In this document: positions 17,952 through 26,270 of the stretch, in pieces | How the letters are laid out: every line of letters begins with the position of its first letter | How positions within the stretch are numbered: the stretch's first letter is position 1 | Assembly (NCBI GenBank): GCA_044375575.1 | Contig: JBILMJ010000001.1 | Coordinates: 62,001-126,000 of the forward strand | Direction: 5' to 3' | Source of the DNA: UBA964 sp044375575 | Lineage (GTDB): Bacteria > Pseudomonadota > Gammaproteobacteria > Steroidobacterales > Steroidobacteraceae | Length of the DNA stretch: 64,000 bases | The notes under the pieces: generated by a model | What the model was told of the DNA's origin: nothing | Database searches by the model: none | The model's input: only the letters and a program-made list of their open reading frames with translations | Position numbers and translations under genes: made by a program

Positions 17952-19375
17952 CGGGACGGCGGCCAAGGTCGAAGTTTTTTCGCGCCCGGCTTCAGGTATC
18001 GACAAAGAATTCGGTAGGCGTCGGCATCGAAACCCTCGATCGCCGTCTGCAGACGCGGTGTCGGCTCATCGCGTTGATCGAACTCGTCGGCGACCACCGT
18101 GCCAAGATATTGCCAACCGTCGATCACATGCCAATGGCGTACGCCGAGCGCACTCACCTCCTCGACGGCCATCGGACCCTCATGAGGCCAGGTCCGCAAT
18201 TTGAGAGAGGCTAGCTGCAGCTTGAGACGTGCGCCATGCCGCACCAAGGTCTCTTCGCCGACGCACGCTCCGGCGCAGCGTCCGACCTGATAGCCGAAGC
18301 AAGATCCCGAGCCCGACGATTCGAGCCCGAGCACGCGCAGGCAAAACTTGTGGTCGCGAGCGAGGTTGACGAGCGCGGTCTTCGCCTGGCGCGCACTGCG
18401 AAAGAGTCCGAAGGCATCTCGGCCTGCAGGCATGGGTCCATCGAGCGAATGAAGTTGCGGGGCATGACCCCCGTCGTCGACGAGCCAGGTATAGGCTTCC
18501 CCACCCCGTAGCCTGCGGTTATAGACCGGCTGCAATTCGCGCACGAGGCGCGACTCGAGCAACAAGGCACCGAGCTCGCCCGCGGTTTCGGTCCACTCGA
18601 TACGTCTAAGTTGCGAGGTCAAACGTTGCGACTTGGAGTCACGGCTTGCGCCCATGAAATGTTCGAGGACTCGCTCACGCAAGTTGTTGGCTTTGCCAAC
18701 GTAGATAAGCGCATCACCTTCACCAAAGAAACGATAGACCCCTGCCGATTCGGGCAGATCGTCGATGAGATCAGGCGACAAATGCGAAGGCAGCGAAGGC
18801 CTGCGACCGACGCGTTCGATCGCGGCATCGAGGGTCGCGGCGGGCCACGTCGTGCGCAGACGCTGCCATAGCTGCGCAAGAACCTGGGCGTCGGGCAACG
18901 CCCGATGACGCGAACTGCACTGGAGACCGTGCCGCTCGATGATGGCGTCGAGGTTGTGTCGACCCGCCTCGGGATACAACTCTCGCGAGAGGCGGACGGT
19001 GCACGTCAGCGGGGCCGAAAATCGACGACCTGCACGGCGCATTTCGGCGCGCACGAAACCGTAGTCGAATCGCACGTTGTGGGCGATGAATCGACGCTGC
19101 GCGAGTCGAGCCTCGATCTCGTCTGCGATGTCTTCGAATCGCGGGGCATCCCGCACCATGTCCTGCGTGATGCCCGTCAAACGCTCGATCGATGGCGGAA
19201 TGCGGGTGCCGGGGTTGATGAGCGAACTCCACTCCCATTCGATTTCGCCGGCACGCATCGCGACGATGGCGATCTCGGTCATCCGATGCCAAGCCGGATG
19301 CCCACCGGTCGTCTCGACGTCGACGAACGCCAGCGCGCCGTCGGCGAGCGATGAGTCGTCTACGCCCGAGGTCAC
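17948..19375 (-). CDS. DnaQ-like exonuclease fused to UvrC/Cho-type GIY-YIG nuclease
   Basis: This 475-residue two-domain protein begins with a DEDDh 3'-5' exonuclease like DNA polymerase III epsilon: FVDVETTGG (about 17-25, catalytic Asp and Glu), FIAHNVRFDYGF (about 92-103), and HRALPDAQVLAQLW (catalytic His and Asp). From about residue 215 it has a GIY-YIG domain as in UvrC and Cho: ESAGVYRFFGEGDALIYVGK. A cysteine-bearing segment (CFGYQVGRCAGAC) follows, as in UvrC-like proteins. The GTG start at 19375 overlaps the aldehyde dehydrogenase stop as GTGA. Such fusions are known in proteobacteria, often annotated as epsilon subunits, but this is probably a repair nuclease rather than the replicative proofreader. 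Its role is inferred. Confidence 0.88.
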   Translation of the reverse strand: MTSGVDDSSLADGALAFVDVETTGGHPAWHRMTEIAIVAMRAGEIEWEWSSLINPGTRIPPSIERLTGITQDMVRDAPRFEDIADEIEARLAQRRFIAHNVRFDYGFVRAEMRRAGRRFSAPLTCTVRLSRELYPEAGRHNLDAIIERHGLQCSSRHRALPDAQVLAQLWQRLRTTWPAATLDAAIERVGRRPSLPSHLSPDLIDDLPESAGVYRFFGEGDALIYVGKANNLRERVLEHFMGASRDSKSQRLTSQLRRIEWTETAGELGALLLESRLVRELQPVYNRRLRGGEAYTWLVDDGGHAPQLHSLDGPMPAGRDAFGLFRSARQAKTALVNLARDHKFCLRVLGLESSGSGSCFGYQVGRCAGACVGEETLVRHGARLKLQLASLKLRTWPHEGPMAVEEVSALGVRHWHVIDGWQYLGTVVADEFDQRDEPTPRLQTAIEGFDADAYRILCRYLKPGAKKLRPWPPSR

Positions 19376-20868
19376 CCGAGCTCGATCCAGGTGGTCTTCA
19401 GCTCGGTGTACTTGTCGAAGGCATGCAGCGATTTGTCGCGCCCGATGCCCGATTGCTTGTAGCCACCGAACGGCACGGTGATGTCGTCTGCGTCGTAACA
19501 ATTGACGTACACCGTCCCGGCGCGCAGGCCGCGTGCGATGCGATGCGCGGTCGACAGATCGCGACTCCACACCGCCGCCGCAAGCCCGTACTCACTGTCG
19601 TTGGCGATCTTGAGCGCCTCCTCCGGCTCTCTGAACGAGAGGCACGACAGCACGGGACCAAAGATTTCTTCGCGGGCGATGCGCATGCCCGGTGTCACAC
19701 CGTCGAAGATGGTCGGCTCGACGAAGCAGCCGCCCGTCTCGGCACGCACTCGCGAACCACCGAGATGCACGCGCGCGCCCTCCTCGCGACCTGAATCGAT
19801 CAGCCCGAGCACGCGATTCATCTGGATGTCGTCGACGATGGCGCCAAGACGTGTCGCCGGATCGAGCGGATCGCCCGGCTTGAACTCGCGCGCGATCGCA
19901 GCCACTTTTTCGAGCATCGCTTCGCGGATGGACTCGTGGACGAGCAGACGTGAGCCCGCAGAACACATCTCGCCCTGATTGAAGAAGATCGCGAACGCCG
20001 CCGCGCGAGCGGCCGCATCGAGGTCGGGACAATCCGCCAGCACGATGTTCGCGGATTTCCCGCCGCACTCGAGCCCGACTCGCTTCATGTTCGACTGACC
20101 CGCGTACTGCATGACGAGCTTGCCCGTCGCCGTCGAGCCCGTGAATCCGATGGCATCGACCCCCATCGAGAGCGCGAGCGCCTTCCCGGCGGTACCACCG
20201 AAACCAGGCACGACGTTGAAGACCCCGGCAGGGATCCCCGCCTCGATCGCGATCTCGGCGAGGCGCAGTGCGCTGAGCGGTGACTTTTCGGACGGCTTGA
20301 GCACCATCGAGTTACCCGAGGCCAGCACGGGACCGAGCTTCCAAGCCGTCATGATCATCGGGAAATTCCACGGCACGATCGCACCGACCACCCCCATCGG
20401 TTCGCGCGTGATCGTCGCCAGAGAACTCGGACCAGTCGGCGCCACTTCCCCGTAAATTTTGTCGATGGCCTCGGCATACCACTCGATGCAGCGGGCGGAG
20501 GACGTCACATCGACCTTCAAGGCATCCGAGATCGGCTTGCCCATGTCGAGCGTCTCGAGGAGCGCGAGGTCTTCCTTGTATTTGAGGATGAGCTCGGCAA
20601 AACGCTTGAGCACACGCTTGCGCTGAACCGGACTCTTCGCCGACCAGACACCGGAGTCGAACGCCGCACGCGCACTCGCCACGGCGGCCTCGACGTCTGC
20701 GGTATCGCATGCCGCTACGTCGGCGAGTACGCGCCCGTCGATCGGACTTTTCTTCTGAAACGTCGCGCCGCTCAATGCCGGGACGAAACGCCCGTCGATG
20801 AAGGCTTGGGTGGCAGGACGAAGGTGGGTGGCACGCTCGTGCCAAGGAGAAGTGTTTTGCGCGGACAT
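19372..20868 (-). CDS. pauC: Gamma-glutamyl-gamma-aminobutyraldehyde dehydrogenase (PuuC/PauC type)
   Basis: This 498-residue NAD(P)-dependent aldehyde dehydrogenase is close to PuuC, with shared stretches such as LLETLDMGKPI, RCIEWYAEAIDKIYGEVAPT, VPWNFPMIMTAWKLGP, SNMKRVGLECGGKSANIV and YKQSGIGRDKSLHA. The catalytic glutamate is in LECGGKS (about 266) and the nucleophile cysteine in NQGEMCSAGSRLL (about 300). It would oxidise the aldehyde made by the oxidase at 10232-11539, which completes the gamma-glutamyl route although it lies 8 kb away. I start at the ATG at 20868 because the family N-terminus begins there; an upstream GTG would add 20 atypical residues. Confidence 0.9.
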   Translation of the reverse strand: MSAQNTSPWHERATHLRPATQAFIDGRFVPALSGATFQKKSPIDGRVLADVAACDTADVEAAVASARAAFDSGVWSAKSPVQRKRVLKRFAELILKYKEDLALLETLDMGKPISDALKVDVTSSARCIEWYAEAIDKIYGEVAPTGPSSLATITREPMGVVGAIVPWNFPMIMTAWKLGPVLASGNSMVLKPSEKSPLSALRLAEIAIEAGIPAGVFNVVPGFGGTAGKALALSMGVDAIGFTGSTATGKLVMQYAGQSNMKRVGLECGGKSANIVLADCPDLDAAARAAAFAIFFNQGEMCSAGSRLLVHESIREAMLEKVAAIAREFKPGDPLDPATRLGAIVDDIQMNRVLGLIDSGREEGARVHLGGSRVRAETGGCFVEPTIFDGVTPGMRIAREEIFGPVLSCLSFREPEEALKIANDSEYGLAAAVWSRDLSTAHRIARGLRAGTVYVNCYDADDITVPFGGYKQSGIGRDKSLHAFDKYTELKTTWIELG

Positions 20869-21044
20869 GGCGCGAAGTTTAGCAGCCCCTGCACTAATGC
20901 CCTGCGCACCCAGATTTGCCCGCACCAAACCGGTGCGTAATGTGCGATAAAATTCAGCCGTAGCAGCGTTTCACGCCGGTTTGTTCTGGCATGGCGTTTG
21001 CTTTGGTTCCCAAGTCACCCTTCAACCCCCGAGGTCATTCCCAC
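20869..21044. promoter_or_regulatory. Divergent region between pauC and the porin, with an inverted repeat
   Basis: This 176-bp region must start transcription both ways. It contains a perfect 6-bp inverted repeat, CGCACC/GGTGCG (20921-20926 and 20932-20937, 5-base loop), followed 10 bp later by TAAAAT (20948-20953), a possible rightward -10 element. No convincing -35 sits 17 bp upstream. The repeat would overlap such a promoter and could be an operator. A GAGG ribosome site at 21031-21034 serves the porin gene. Confidence 0.35.
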
Positions 21045-21740
21045 ATGAAGACTGCCCCTGTTCTCGCCGTGCTCGCACTCGGAGCCGCAGCGGCCACCGC
21101 CCAAGCCGAGGTGTCCTCGACCATCACCCTCGCCTCCGACTACGACTTCCGCGGCATCACGCAGACCGCGCGCGATCCCGCCCTGCAAGCCAGCCTCGAC
21201 TGGTCGTCCGAGTCGGGCTTTTACCTCGGCGCCTGGGCGAGCAACGTCGATTTCGGAGACGGCACCGAAGCCGAGTTCGAACTCGACCTCATCGGCGGTC
21301 TCTCGGGTAACTTCACCGACGACTTCGGCTACGACATCGGCCTCGCGCGCTACAACTACTTCGACGACGGCGACGACATCGACTACACCGAGTACTACCT
21401 CGGCCTGTCCTTCAAGGCCGTCTCGTTCAAATATTGGTACTCCTCCGACTTCGTCAACTCGGGCGACGGCGCGACCTACCTCGAAGCCAACACGGACATC
21501 CCCCTGCCCAACGATTTCACGCTGTCGCTGCATGTGGGTCGTTCCGGCGGCGACTTCTGGGGCGACGACAAGTACACCGATTACGCCATCGGCGTCGGCA
21601 AGACCGTCGGCAACTTCGATCTCGGTCTCAAGTGGGTCGATGGAAGCGACTTCAAGCCGGGCCTCGACATCGGTGACGCCAACTCGTCGGAGAGCAAGGT
21701 GGTATTCACCGTCGCCACCACGTTGCCCTGGGGCAACTGA
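21045..21740 (+). CDS. TorF-family putative outer-membrane porin
   Basis: This 231-residue secreted beta-barrel protein has a signal peptide (residues 1-19, cleavage after AQA). The mature protein begins with the motif STITLASDYDFRGITQT, which is diagnostic of the TIGR02001/TorF (Gcw_chp) family. Alternating aromatic/polar strands rich in Asp, Tyr and Gly follow, and it ends in TTLPWGN. The ATG at 21045 is chosen because it directly precedes the signal peptide and has GAGG 10 bases upstream; an earlier in-frame ATG would spoil the signal. The substrate is unknown. The gene is followed by a strong terminator. Confidence 0.88.
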   Translation: MKTAPVLAVLALGAAAATAQAEVSSTITLASDYDFRGITQTARDPALQASLDWSSESGFYLGAWASNVDFGDGTEAEFELDLIGGLSGNFTDDFGYDIGLARYNYFDDGDDIDYTEYYLGLSFKAVSFKYWYSSDFVNSGDGATYLEANTDIPLPNDFTLSLHVGRSGGDFWGDDKYTDYAIGVGKTVGNFDLGLKWVDGSDFKPGLDIGDANSSESKVVFTVATTLPWGN

Positions 21741-21776
21741 TCCGCGCGATCACGCACTGCATTTTTTGCAGACATG

Positions 21777-21811
21777 AAAAAAGCGCCGGGGCCAAAACCC
21801 CGGCGCTTTTT
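21777..21811. terminator. Strong bidirectional intrinsic terminator
   Basis: A perfect 9-bp GC stem, GCGCCGGGG/CCCCGGCGC (21783-21791 and 21798-21806), has a 6-base loop and is flanked by an A-run on the left and a T-run on the right. It can therefore end both the porin transcript (rightward) and the btuB-btuM transcript (leftward). Confidence 0.92.
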
Positions 21812-21876
21812 CTTTTGGATCAATGAAGGCCTGACCGCCGCGCTCGGCTTTCGGCCATCACCTCAGGCCATCACGA

Positions 21877-22425
21877 TTAGGCAATCACCCGTTGACGCGC
21901 ACCGAGTACTCGCTCGACGAGCAAGCCGCCCGCCACGTACGTGGCCATCGTCATCAGGTAGCCCGGGAAGTAACCGGCCACCGCTGACGCAAACGCGGTC
22001 AGCGTGGGCGCCGAGGGTGACGGAGCCAGCCAGAACATACCGAGGTTGGCGACGACGAACGTCACGAGGGCGCTGCCCGCCACCGCGACGCTGATACGAC
22101 CATAACCACCCTCTGCCACCCAACGTCCCGCTACGAACAAGGCGCCGTACGCCGGAATCAGGAAGAGATAGGCGATGCTGTAACAGTTGGTCGGCGTACC
22201 CATCGCAAAGGCGGCGAGGTCAACGACCCAGCCGAGCACAAAATAGCCGGGAAACAGCCGCAGATCGCGTAGCCAAAGACCCGCAAGGAAGAACACGGCC
22301 CACGACGCATCGAGCGGGCCGCCGTACTCGCCGAAGTGGCCTAGTCTCGTGGCCGCCATGACGAGCGCCAGAGCCAGCGCCACCCACCAAAACCCGCGAC
22401 TGGCCGACGATGTGTTTTCGATCAT
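21877..22425 (-). CDS. btuM: BtuM-like cobalamin transporter (ECF S-component-like membrane protein)
   Basis: This 182-residue protein has about six hydrophobic segments (first at about 12-25, others near 42-58, 62-75, 84-98, 108-128 and 150-170). It follows btuB by 21 bp under the same B12 riboswitch, so a cobalamin role is strongly implied. Size, topology and a single cysteine just after a membrane segment (C81, in GTPTNCYSIAY) fit BtuM, the solitary ECF-type cobalamin importer of proteobacteria, whose Thiobacillus denitrificans member uses a conserved cysteine at about position 80 to bind and decyanate the corrin. The assignment rests on context and this residue, not on an alignment. Confidence 0.62.
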   Translation of the reverse strand: MIENTSSASRGFWWVALALALVMAATRLGHFGEYGGPLDASWAVFFLAGLWLRDLRLFPGYFVLGWVVDLAAFAMGTPTNCYSIAYLFLIPAYGALFVAGRWVAEGGYGRISVAVAGSALVTFVVANLGMFWLAPSPSAPTLTAFASAVAGYFPGYLMTMATYVAGGLLVERVLGARQRVIA

Positions 22426-22446
22426 CTACCGAACTCCCCAACAATC

Positions 22447-24297
22447 TCAACGCGGCGCACGATAGCGCAACGTCACGAAAAACTCCCGACCCAAGGCCGG
22501 ATAAAGCGTCGCCGTTTCGTAGCGACGGTCGAACGCGTTTGCGAGTCGGAGCTGAACCTCCGTCGCATTCGAGACCCGCCAGGCGCCGGTCAGATCGACC
22601 GTCGCATACCCGCCGAGCTCGCGCGAATTCGCGAGATCATCATACCTGCGGCTCGCAAACTGCACACTTGCACCCAGATCGACCCGGGGTCCGCTCCACT
22701 CGATGGACGAGCGCCCGGACCAGGCCGGTCGACGCGGAAGCTCACGTCCGCGATTGAACCCTTGGCTGCGATCCTCCGCCGAGAGCCATCCGAGCGTCTG
22801 GGAGATCCGCCATGGGCCACCCTGCCACTCGATCGCACCCTCTATGCCGCCCAGCGACGCTTTCGAGACGTTCTGTGGGAGGTAGGTGGCCACGTCGAAG
22901 GCGATGAGATCGTCCACTTCACTGCGATAGGCACTGACCGACCAACGCCCCCAAGGGAGCCGCTGCTTGAGACCGATCTCGGTGGTCAAGGCGCGCTCGG
23001 GAGCGAGGTTCGGATTGCTGAAATCGGGATAGTAGAGCTCGTTGAACGACGGCGCCTTGAACGCACTGCCGACGCTGGCGTAGGCCTGCAAGTTGCCCGA
23101 GAGGCGCATGCCCCACGCCAAACTGCCCGTCGCGTTGGAGCCGAACTGCTCGTTGTCGTCGAGTCTCGCCGCGAGCGCGAGATCTTGCGAACCAAAACCG
23201 AATGCGTACTGCGCAAACGCCGCGCGATTGTCGCGAGACGGACGGGTGTAGGACACACCGCTGTCAACGTGGTCTCGCAGATAATCCGCGCCGATCAAAA
23301 AATTGCCGCCGCCCGCGCGGAGCTCGTTTTGCCACGTCACGGTATCTCGCGACGAATTGAAGACGCTCGTAAAGCTCGCCGACGCACTGAAGCTCGTCGA
23401 CTCGTCCCAGGAGCGCCCCGCCGTCACGGTGCTGCGCCAACCCGAAATCGGCTCGGAGACAAACTTGAGGCCCGCGGCCTGATTGACGAGATCCGACTGG
23501 TTGAGGAACGACGAATCGAATGACACCCGCGCCTCGGCGCGCTGTGCGAAGGCCTCGAGTGTGGCGCCTCCGTCGAACCGATAGCCCGCACCCAGATTCA
23601 CGCTGGTGTTGCGGTAGGGATCACGGTCGGGTTCCGAAGTGAAGCAACCGCCACCCGGCGGGAACGGTAATCCCAAACAGGAGTTGATGCCGTCGGTTTC
23701 GAGATGCGAGACCTGCAGATCAACCCACGCCGACTCGTCGCCGAGCCCGTGACCGAGCGCAAGCTGGCGCGTGCCATTCGATCCCGCCGTGACACGAACG
23801 GAGCGATCCGCTCCGGCGCCCCGACGCGTGAAGATCTGCACGACACCACCCATCGCATCGGCGCCATAGAGGCTCGAGCGAGCTCCGCGCACGATCTCGA
23901 TGCGCTCGACGGTGTCGAGCGGCAGGTCTTGCAGCGCGGGGATGCCGGTCGTGACCGAACCGATGCGCACGCCGTCGATGATCCAGAGCACGTGGTCCGA
24001 TTCGCCGCCACGAACGTAGACCGAAGTCGGCTGACCGATCCCGCCCTGCCTCGCGATGGCGACGCCCTCGACTCCGGCGAGCAACTCATCGAGAGTCCGC
24101 GCCTGCGAACGTTCGATGTCGGCACGCTCGATGACGGTGACCGAAGACAACGTGTCCTCGAGTTTCTGAAGCGTACGGGTCGCCGTGATGACGTACGAAT
24201 CGTCGGACGAGCGACCCTCGGCCGCCTGCAATGCCACTGTGGAGAGACCCGCAAGAAGCGGGATCAAGGCCGTTCGGGCCGGAAATTGAGCGCTCAT
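22447..24297 (-). CDS. btuB: Vitamin B12 TonB-dependent outer-membrane receptor BtuB
   Basis: This 616-residue TonB-dependent receptor would import cobalamins into the periplasm. It has a signal peptide, a TonB-box-like stretch (DDSYVITATR, about 33-42), a plug domain with SVYVRGGESDHVLWIIDGVR (about 92-111) and RIEIVRGARSSLYGADAMGGVVQI, then a 22-strand-type barrel. These match E. coli BtuB closely in order and spacing. The ATG at 24297 has AAGGAG 8 bases upstream; the frame runs 38 codons further, into the riboswitch, without a good start. The upstream riboswitch confirms the substrate class. Confidence 0.93.
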   Translation of the reverse strand: MSAQFPARTALIPLLAGLSTVALQAAEGRSSDDSYVITATRTLQKLEDTLSSVTVIERADIERSQARTLDELLAGVEGVAIARQGGIGQPTSVYVRGGESDHVLWIIDGVRIGSVTTGIPALQDLPLDTVERIEIVRGARSSLYGADAMGGVVQIFTRRGAGADRSVRVTAGSNGTRQLALGHGLGDESAWVDLQVSHLETDGINSCLGLPFPPGGGCFTSEPDRDPYRNTSVNLGAGYRFDGGATLEAFAQRAEARVSFDSSFLNQSDLVNQAAGLKFVSEPISGWRSTVTAGRSWDESTSFSASASFTSVFNSSRDTVTWQNELRAGGGNFLIGADYLRDHVDSGVSYTRPSRDNRAAFAQYAFGFGSQDLALAARLDDNEQFGSNATGSLAWGMRLSGNLQAYASVGSAFKAPSFNELYYPDFSNPNLAPERALTTEIGLKQRLPWGRWSVSAYRSEVDDLIAFDVATYLPQNVSKASLGGIEGAIEWQGGPWRISQTLGWLSAEDRSQGFNRGRELPRRPAWSGRSSIEWSGPRVDLGASVQFASRRYDDLANSRELGGYATVDLTGAWRVSNATEVQLRLANAFDRRYETATLYPALGREFFVTLRYRAPR

Positions 24298-24334
24298 CGA
24301 TACTCCTTCTCGCGCTCCCACCGAGCACGCCATG

Positions 24335-24548
24335 GATATCGCGAGGCCGGTCTCCGGACTTGCGAGCGGCGCTGATTGATGCGCCTTGGATGATCGCCTT
24401 CCCGCCCCCACCCTTGCAGTGGAAACAGTGGCCGAAGATCACCCTGCCTCGCTTACCGTTGCGGGGGCAGTGTCGGAATCGTGCGCCGAAGCGCCCTCAC
24501 CGACTTCCCGTTTCACCTTCGTTGCGACCACCGCACCGAAGGCACCTC
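24335..24548 (-). promoter_or_regulatory. Cobalamin (B12) riboswitch upstream of btuB
   Basis: On the minus strand the hallmark elements occur in the right order: GGTGAAACGGGAA (5' core, 24505-24517), CCCCCGCAACGG (near 24456-24467), GGCCACTG (near 24427-24434), and the B12-box segment AGTCCGGAGACCGGCC (near 24345-24360). This is the class-I adenosylcobalamin aptamer layout. The 3' end lies about 38 bases before the btuB start. The short gap and the absence of a clear U-tract suggest control of translation initiation, so high cobalamin would shut off btuB-btuM. Confidence 0.95.
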
Positions 24549-24625
24549 ACGAACGGACGAGAGGCTACCTCCTCGGGCCGCGCGGAGTCAACGAAGGCCG
24601 ATCGCGGTCCGCCAAACGAGTGCGC

Positions 24626-26221
24626 TCAGGAGCTGCAGGAGAGCGCAGAGCAGCCGGCTCGGTGCCGCGCCCACTCGGGTCGTCGAGCGGCGTAAGACTC
24701 GCGGCCCGACTGGCGCTCATAAGGATTACGCAGCACGGTCAATAAATCTTCGAGAGGTCCGACATCGCCTTCGGCCGCCGCATCGATGGCGAGTTGCGCC
24801 AGGTAATTTCGCGGTACGTAGCACGGGTTACTGGCGCTCATGCGACGCTGCCGCTCGTGCGTCTCGAGACCACTCACCTCACCCCGCCGACGCCATCTTG
24901 CGAACCACGCCCGCCATCGTGCTCGGAGATCGTCAGAGAGGTCGGCGCCTTCGTACAACGCCGGTTGGACCACGCGCTCGACGAATCCGTCCTCGGTTTC
25001 TTCGAGATGGTCGCCAAACCCCCGGAAGAGGATCGGCATATCGGTCTCGACTGCAGTCATCAAAGAAAAAAGATCATCCACGAGCGCCGAATCACCCTCA
25101 CGCTCGATGCTTTCGAGGCCGAGCTTGGTGGCGAGCATGCCCTGCCAAGTACGGCTATAGGTGCTGCGATAGAGCTCGAGGCCGTGCTGAAGCGCCTCGC
25201 GATCATCAATGATCGGCAACAGCGCACCGGCGAGTCTTGCGAGATTCCAGAGGCCGATCTGGGGTTGGTTGCCGTAGCAGTAGCGACGACCCGAGGCGTC
25301 GGTCGTATTCGGCGTCCATTGCGGGTCATAGCCCTCGAGCCAACCGTAAGGACCGTAATCGAGCGTGAGCCCGAGGATCGACATGTTGTCGGTATTCATC
25401 ACGCCATGCACGAATCCGACCCTCATCCAATGCGCGATCATCACCGCGGTACGTCGGCAAATCTCGGCGAACCATGCCGCGGGCGCAGCGGGATCCGCTG
25501 CATCGAACTCGGGATAATGTGTACCGATGACGTGATCGACGAGACGGCGCAACACCGCGTGCTCATCCGCCGCCGAGTGGATCTCGAAATTTCCGAAGCG
25601 AATGAACGAGGGCGCGACTCGGCACACGATGGCACCCGGCTCGGGCTGCGGACGGCCGTCGTAAAACATGTCGCGGACCACCGACTCGCCCGTCGCCACG
25701 AGCGACAGCGCTCGCGTCGTCGGCACGCCGAGATGATGCATGGCTTCGCTACAAAGAAATTCGCGCAGCGAAGAGCGAAGTACCGCACGCCCGTCCGCAA
25801 ATCGAGAATACGGCGTAGGGCCAGCACCCTTCAGCTGCAATTCCTGTCGCGAGCCATCGAGCGCGATGAGCTCGCCAAGCGTGATGGCCCGACCGTCACC
25901 GAGCTGGCCGGCCCAATTGCCGAACTGATGCCCGCCGTAGCGCGCGGCATAGGGACGCATGCCGAGCGCCAAGGCATTGCCAGCAAGAATGTCGACGGCA
26001 GCACCCGTCGAAGACGGTCGCGCGAGCCCCAGACGCTCGGCAAGATCTGTCGACCACGCAAGCAAACGCGGTGCCGCGACCGGCGTCGGCATCACGAAGG
26101 TATAAGCCGCCTCCGACACCTGCCTCGGCGCATTCTCCGAAATGGGGTCGGCCGGCAAAGTCTCGACGACCGTGGATTCGAAATGTACGTCCTGGAGCGC
26201 TCGCGGCGCAGGGGTTGTCAT
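24626..26221 (-). CDS. selO: Protein adenylyltransferase SelO (YdiU/UPF0061)
   Basis: This 531-residue pseudokinase-fold enzyme transfers AMP to protein hydroxyl groups. The family signature GGHQFGNWAGQLGDGRAI lies near residues 99-116, followed by ELQLKGAGPTPYSRFADGRA (nucleotide-binding lysine region). GVMNTDNMSILGLTLDYGP (about 284-302) holds the catalytic and metal Asp/Asn residues. The protein ends in GCSALSCSS, the conserved redox-active C-terminus; eukaryotic members have selenocysteine near this point, while cysteine is used here. The gene is divergent from the MOSC gene. Length is slightly above the E. coli protein. Confidence 0.95.
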   Translation of the reverse strand: MTTPAPRALQDVHFESTVVETLPADPISENAPRQVSEAAYTFVMPTPVAAPRLLAWSTDLAERLGLARPSSTGAAVDILAGNALALGMRPYAARYGGHQFGNWAGQLGDGRAITLGELIALDGSRQELQLKGAGPTPYSRFADGRAVLRSSLREFLCSEAMHHLGVPTTRALSLVATGESVVRDMFYDGRPQPEPGAIVCRVAPSFIRFGNFEIHSAADEHAVLRRLVDHVIGTHYPEFDAADPAAPAAWFAEICRRTAVMIAHWMRVGFVHGVMNTDNMSILGLTLDYGPYGWLEGYDPQWTPNTTDASGRRYCYGNQPQIGLWNLARLAGALLPIIDDREALQHGLELYRSTYSRTWQGMLATKLGLESIEREGDSALVDDLFSLMTAVETDMPILFRGFGDHLEETEDGFVERVVQPALYEGADLSDDLRARWRAWFARWRRRGEVSGLETHERQRRMSASNPCYVPRNYLAQLAIDAAAEGDVGPLEDLLTVLRNPYERQSGRESYAARRPEWARHRAGCSALSCSS

Positions 26222-26270
26222 GGCTTGATTGTAGCCCGCGAGATCGCGACCGCGGCGCTATCATGCGGCG

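Noticed and set aside
24481..25212. Rightward frames over the riboswitch and the selO 3' end
   Set aside because: They cross the structured B12 riboswitch and lie antisense to selO, and are Arg/Pro-rich shadows.
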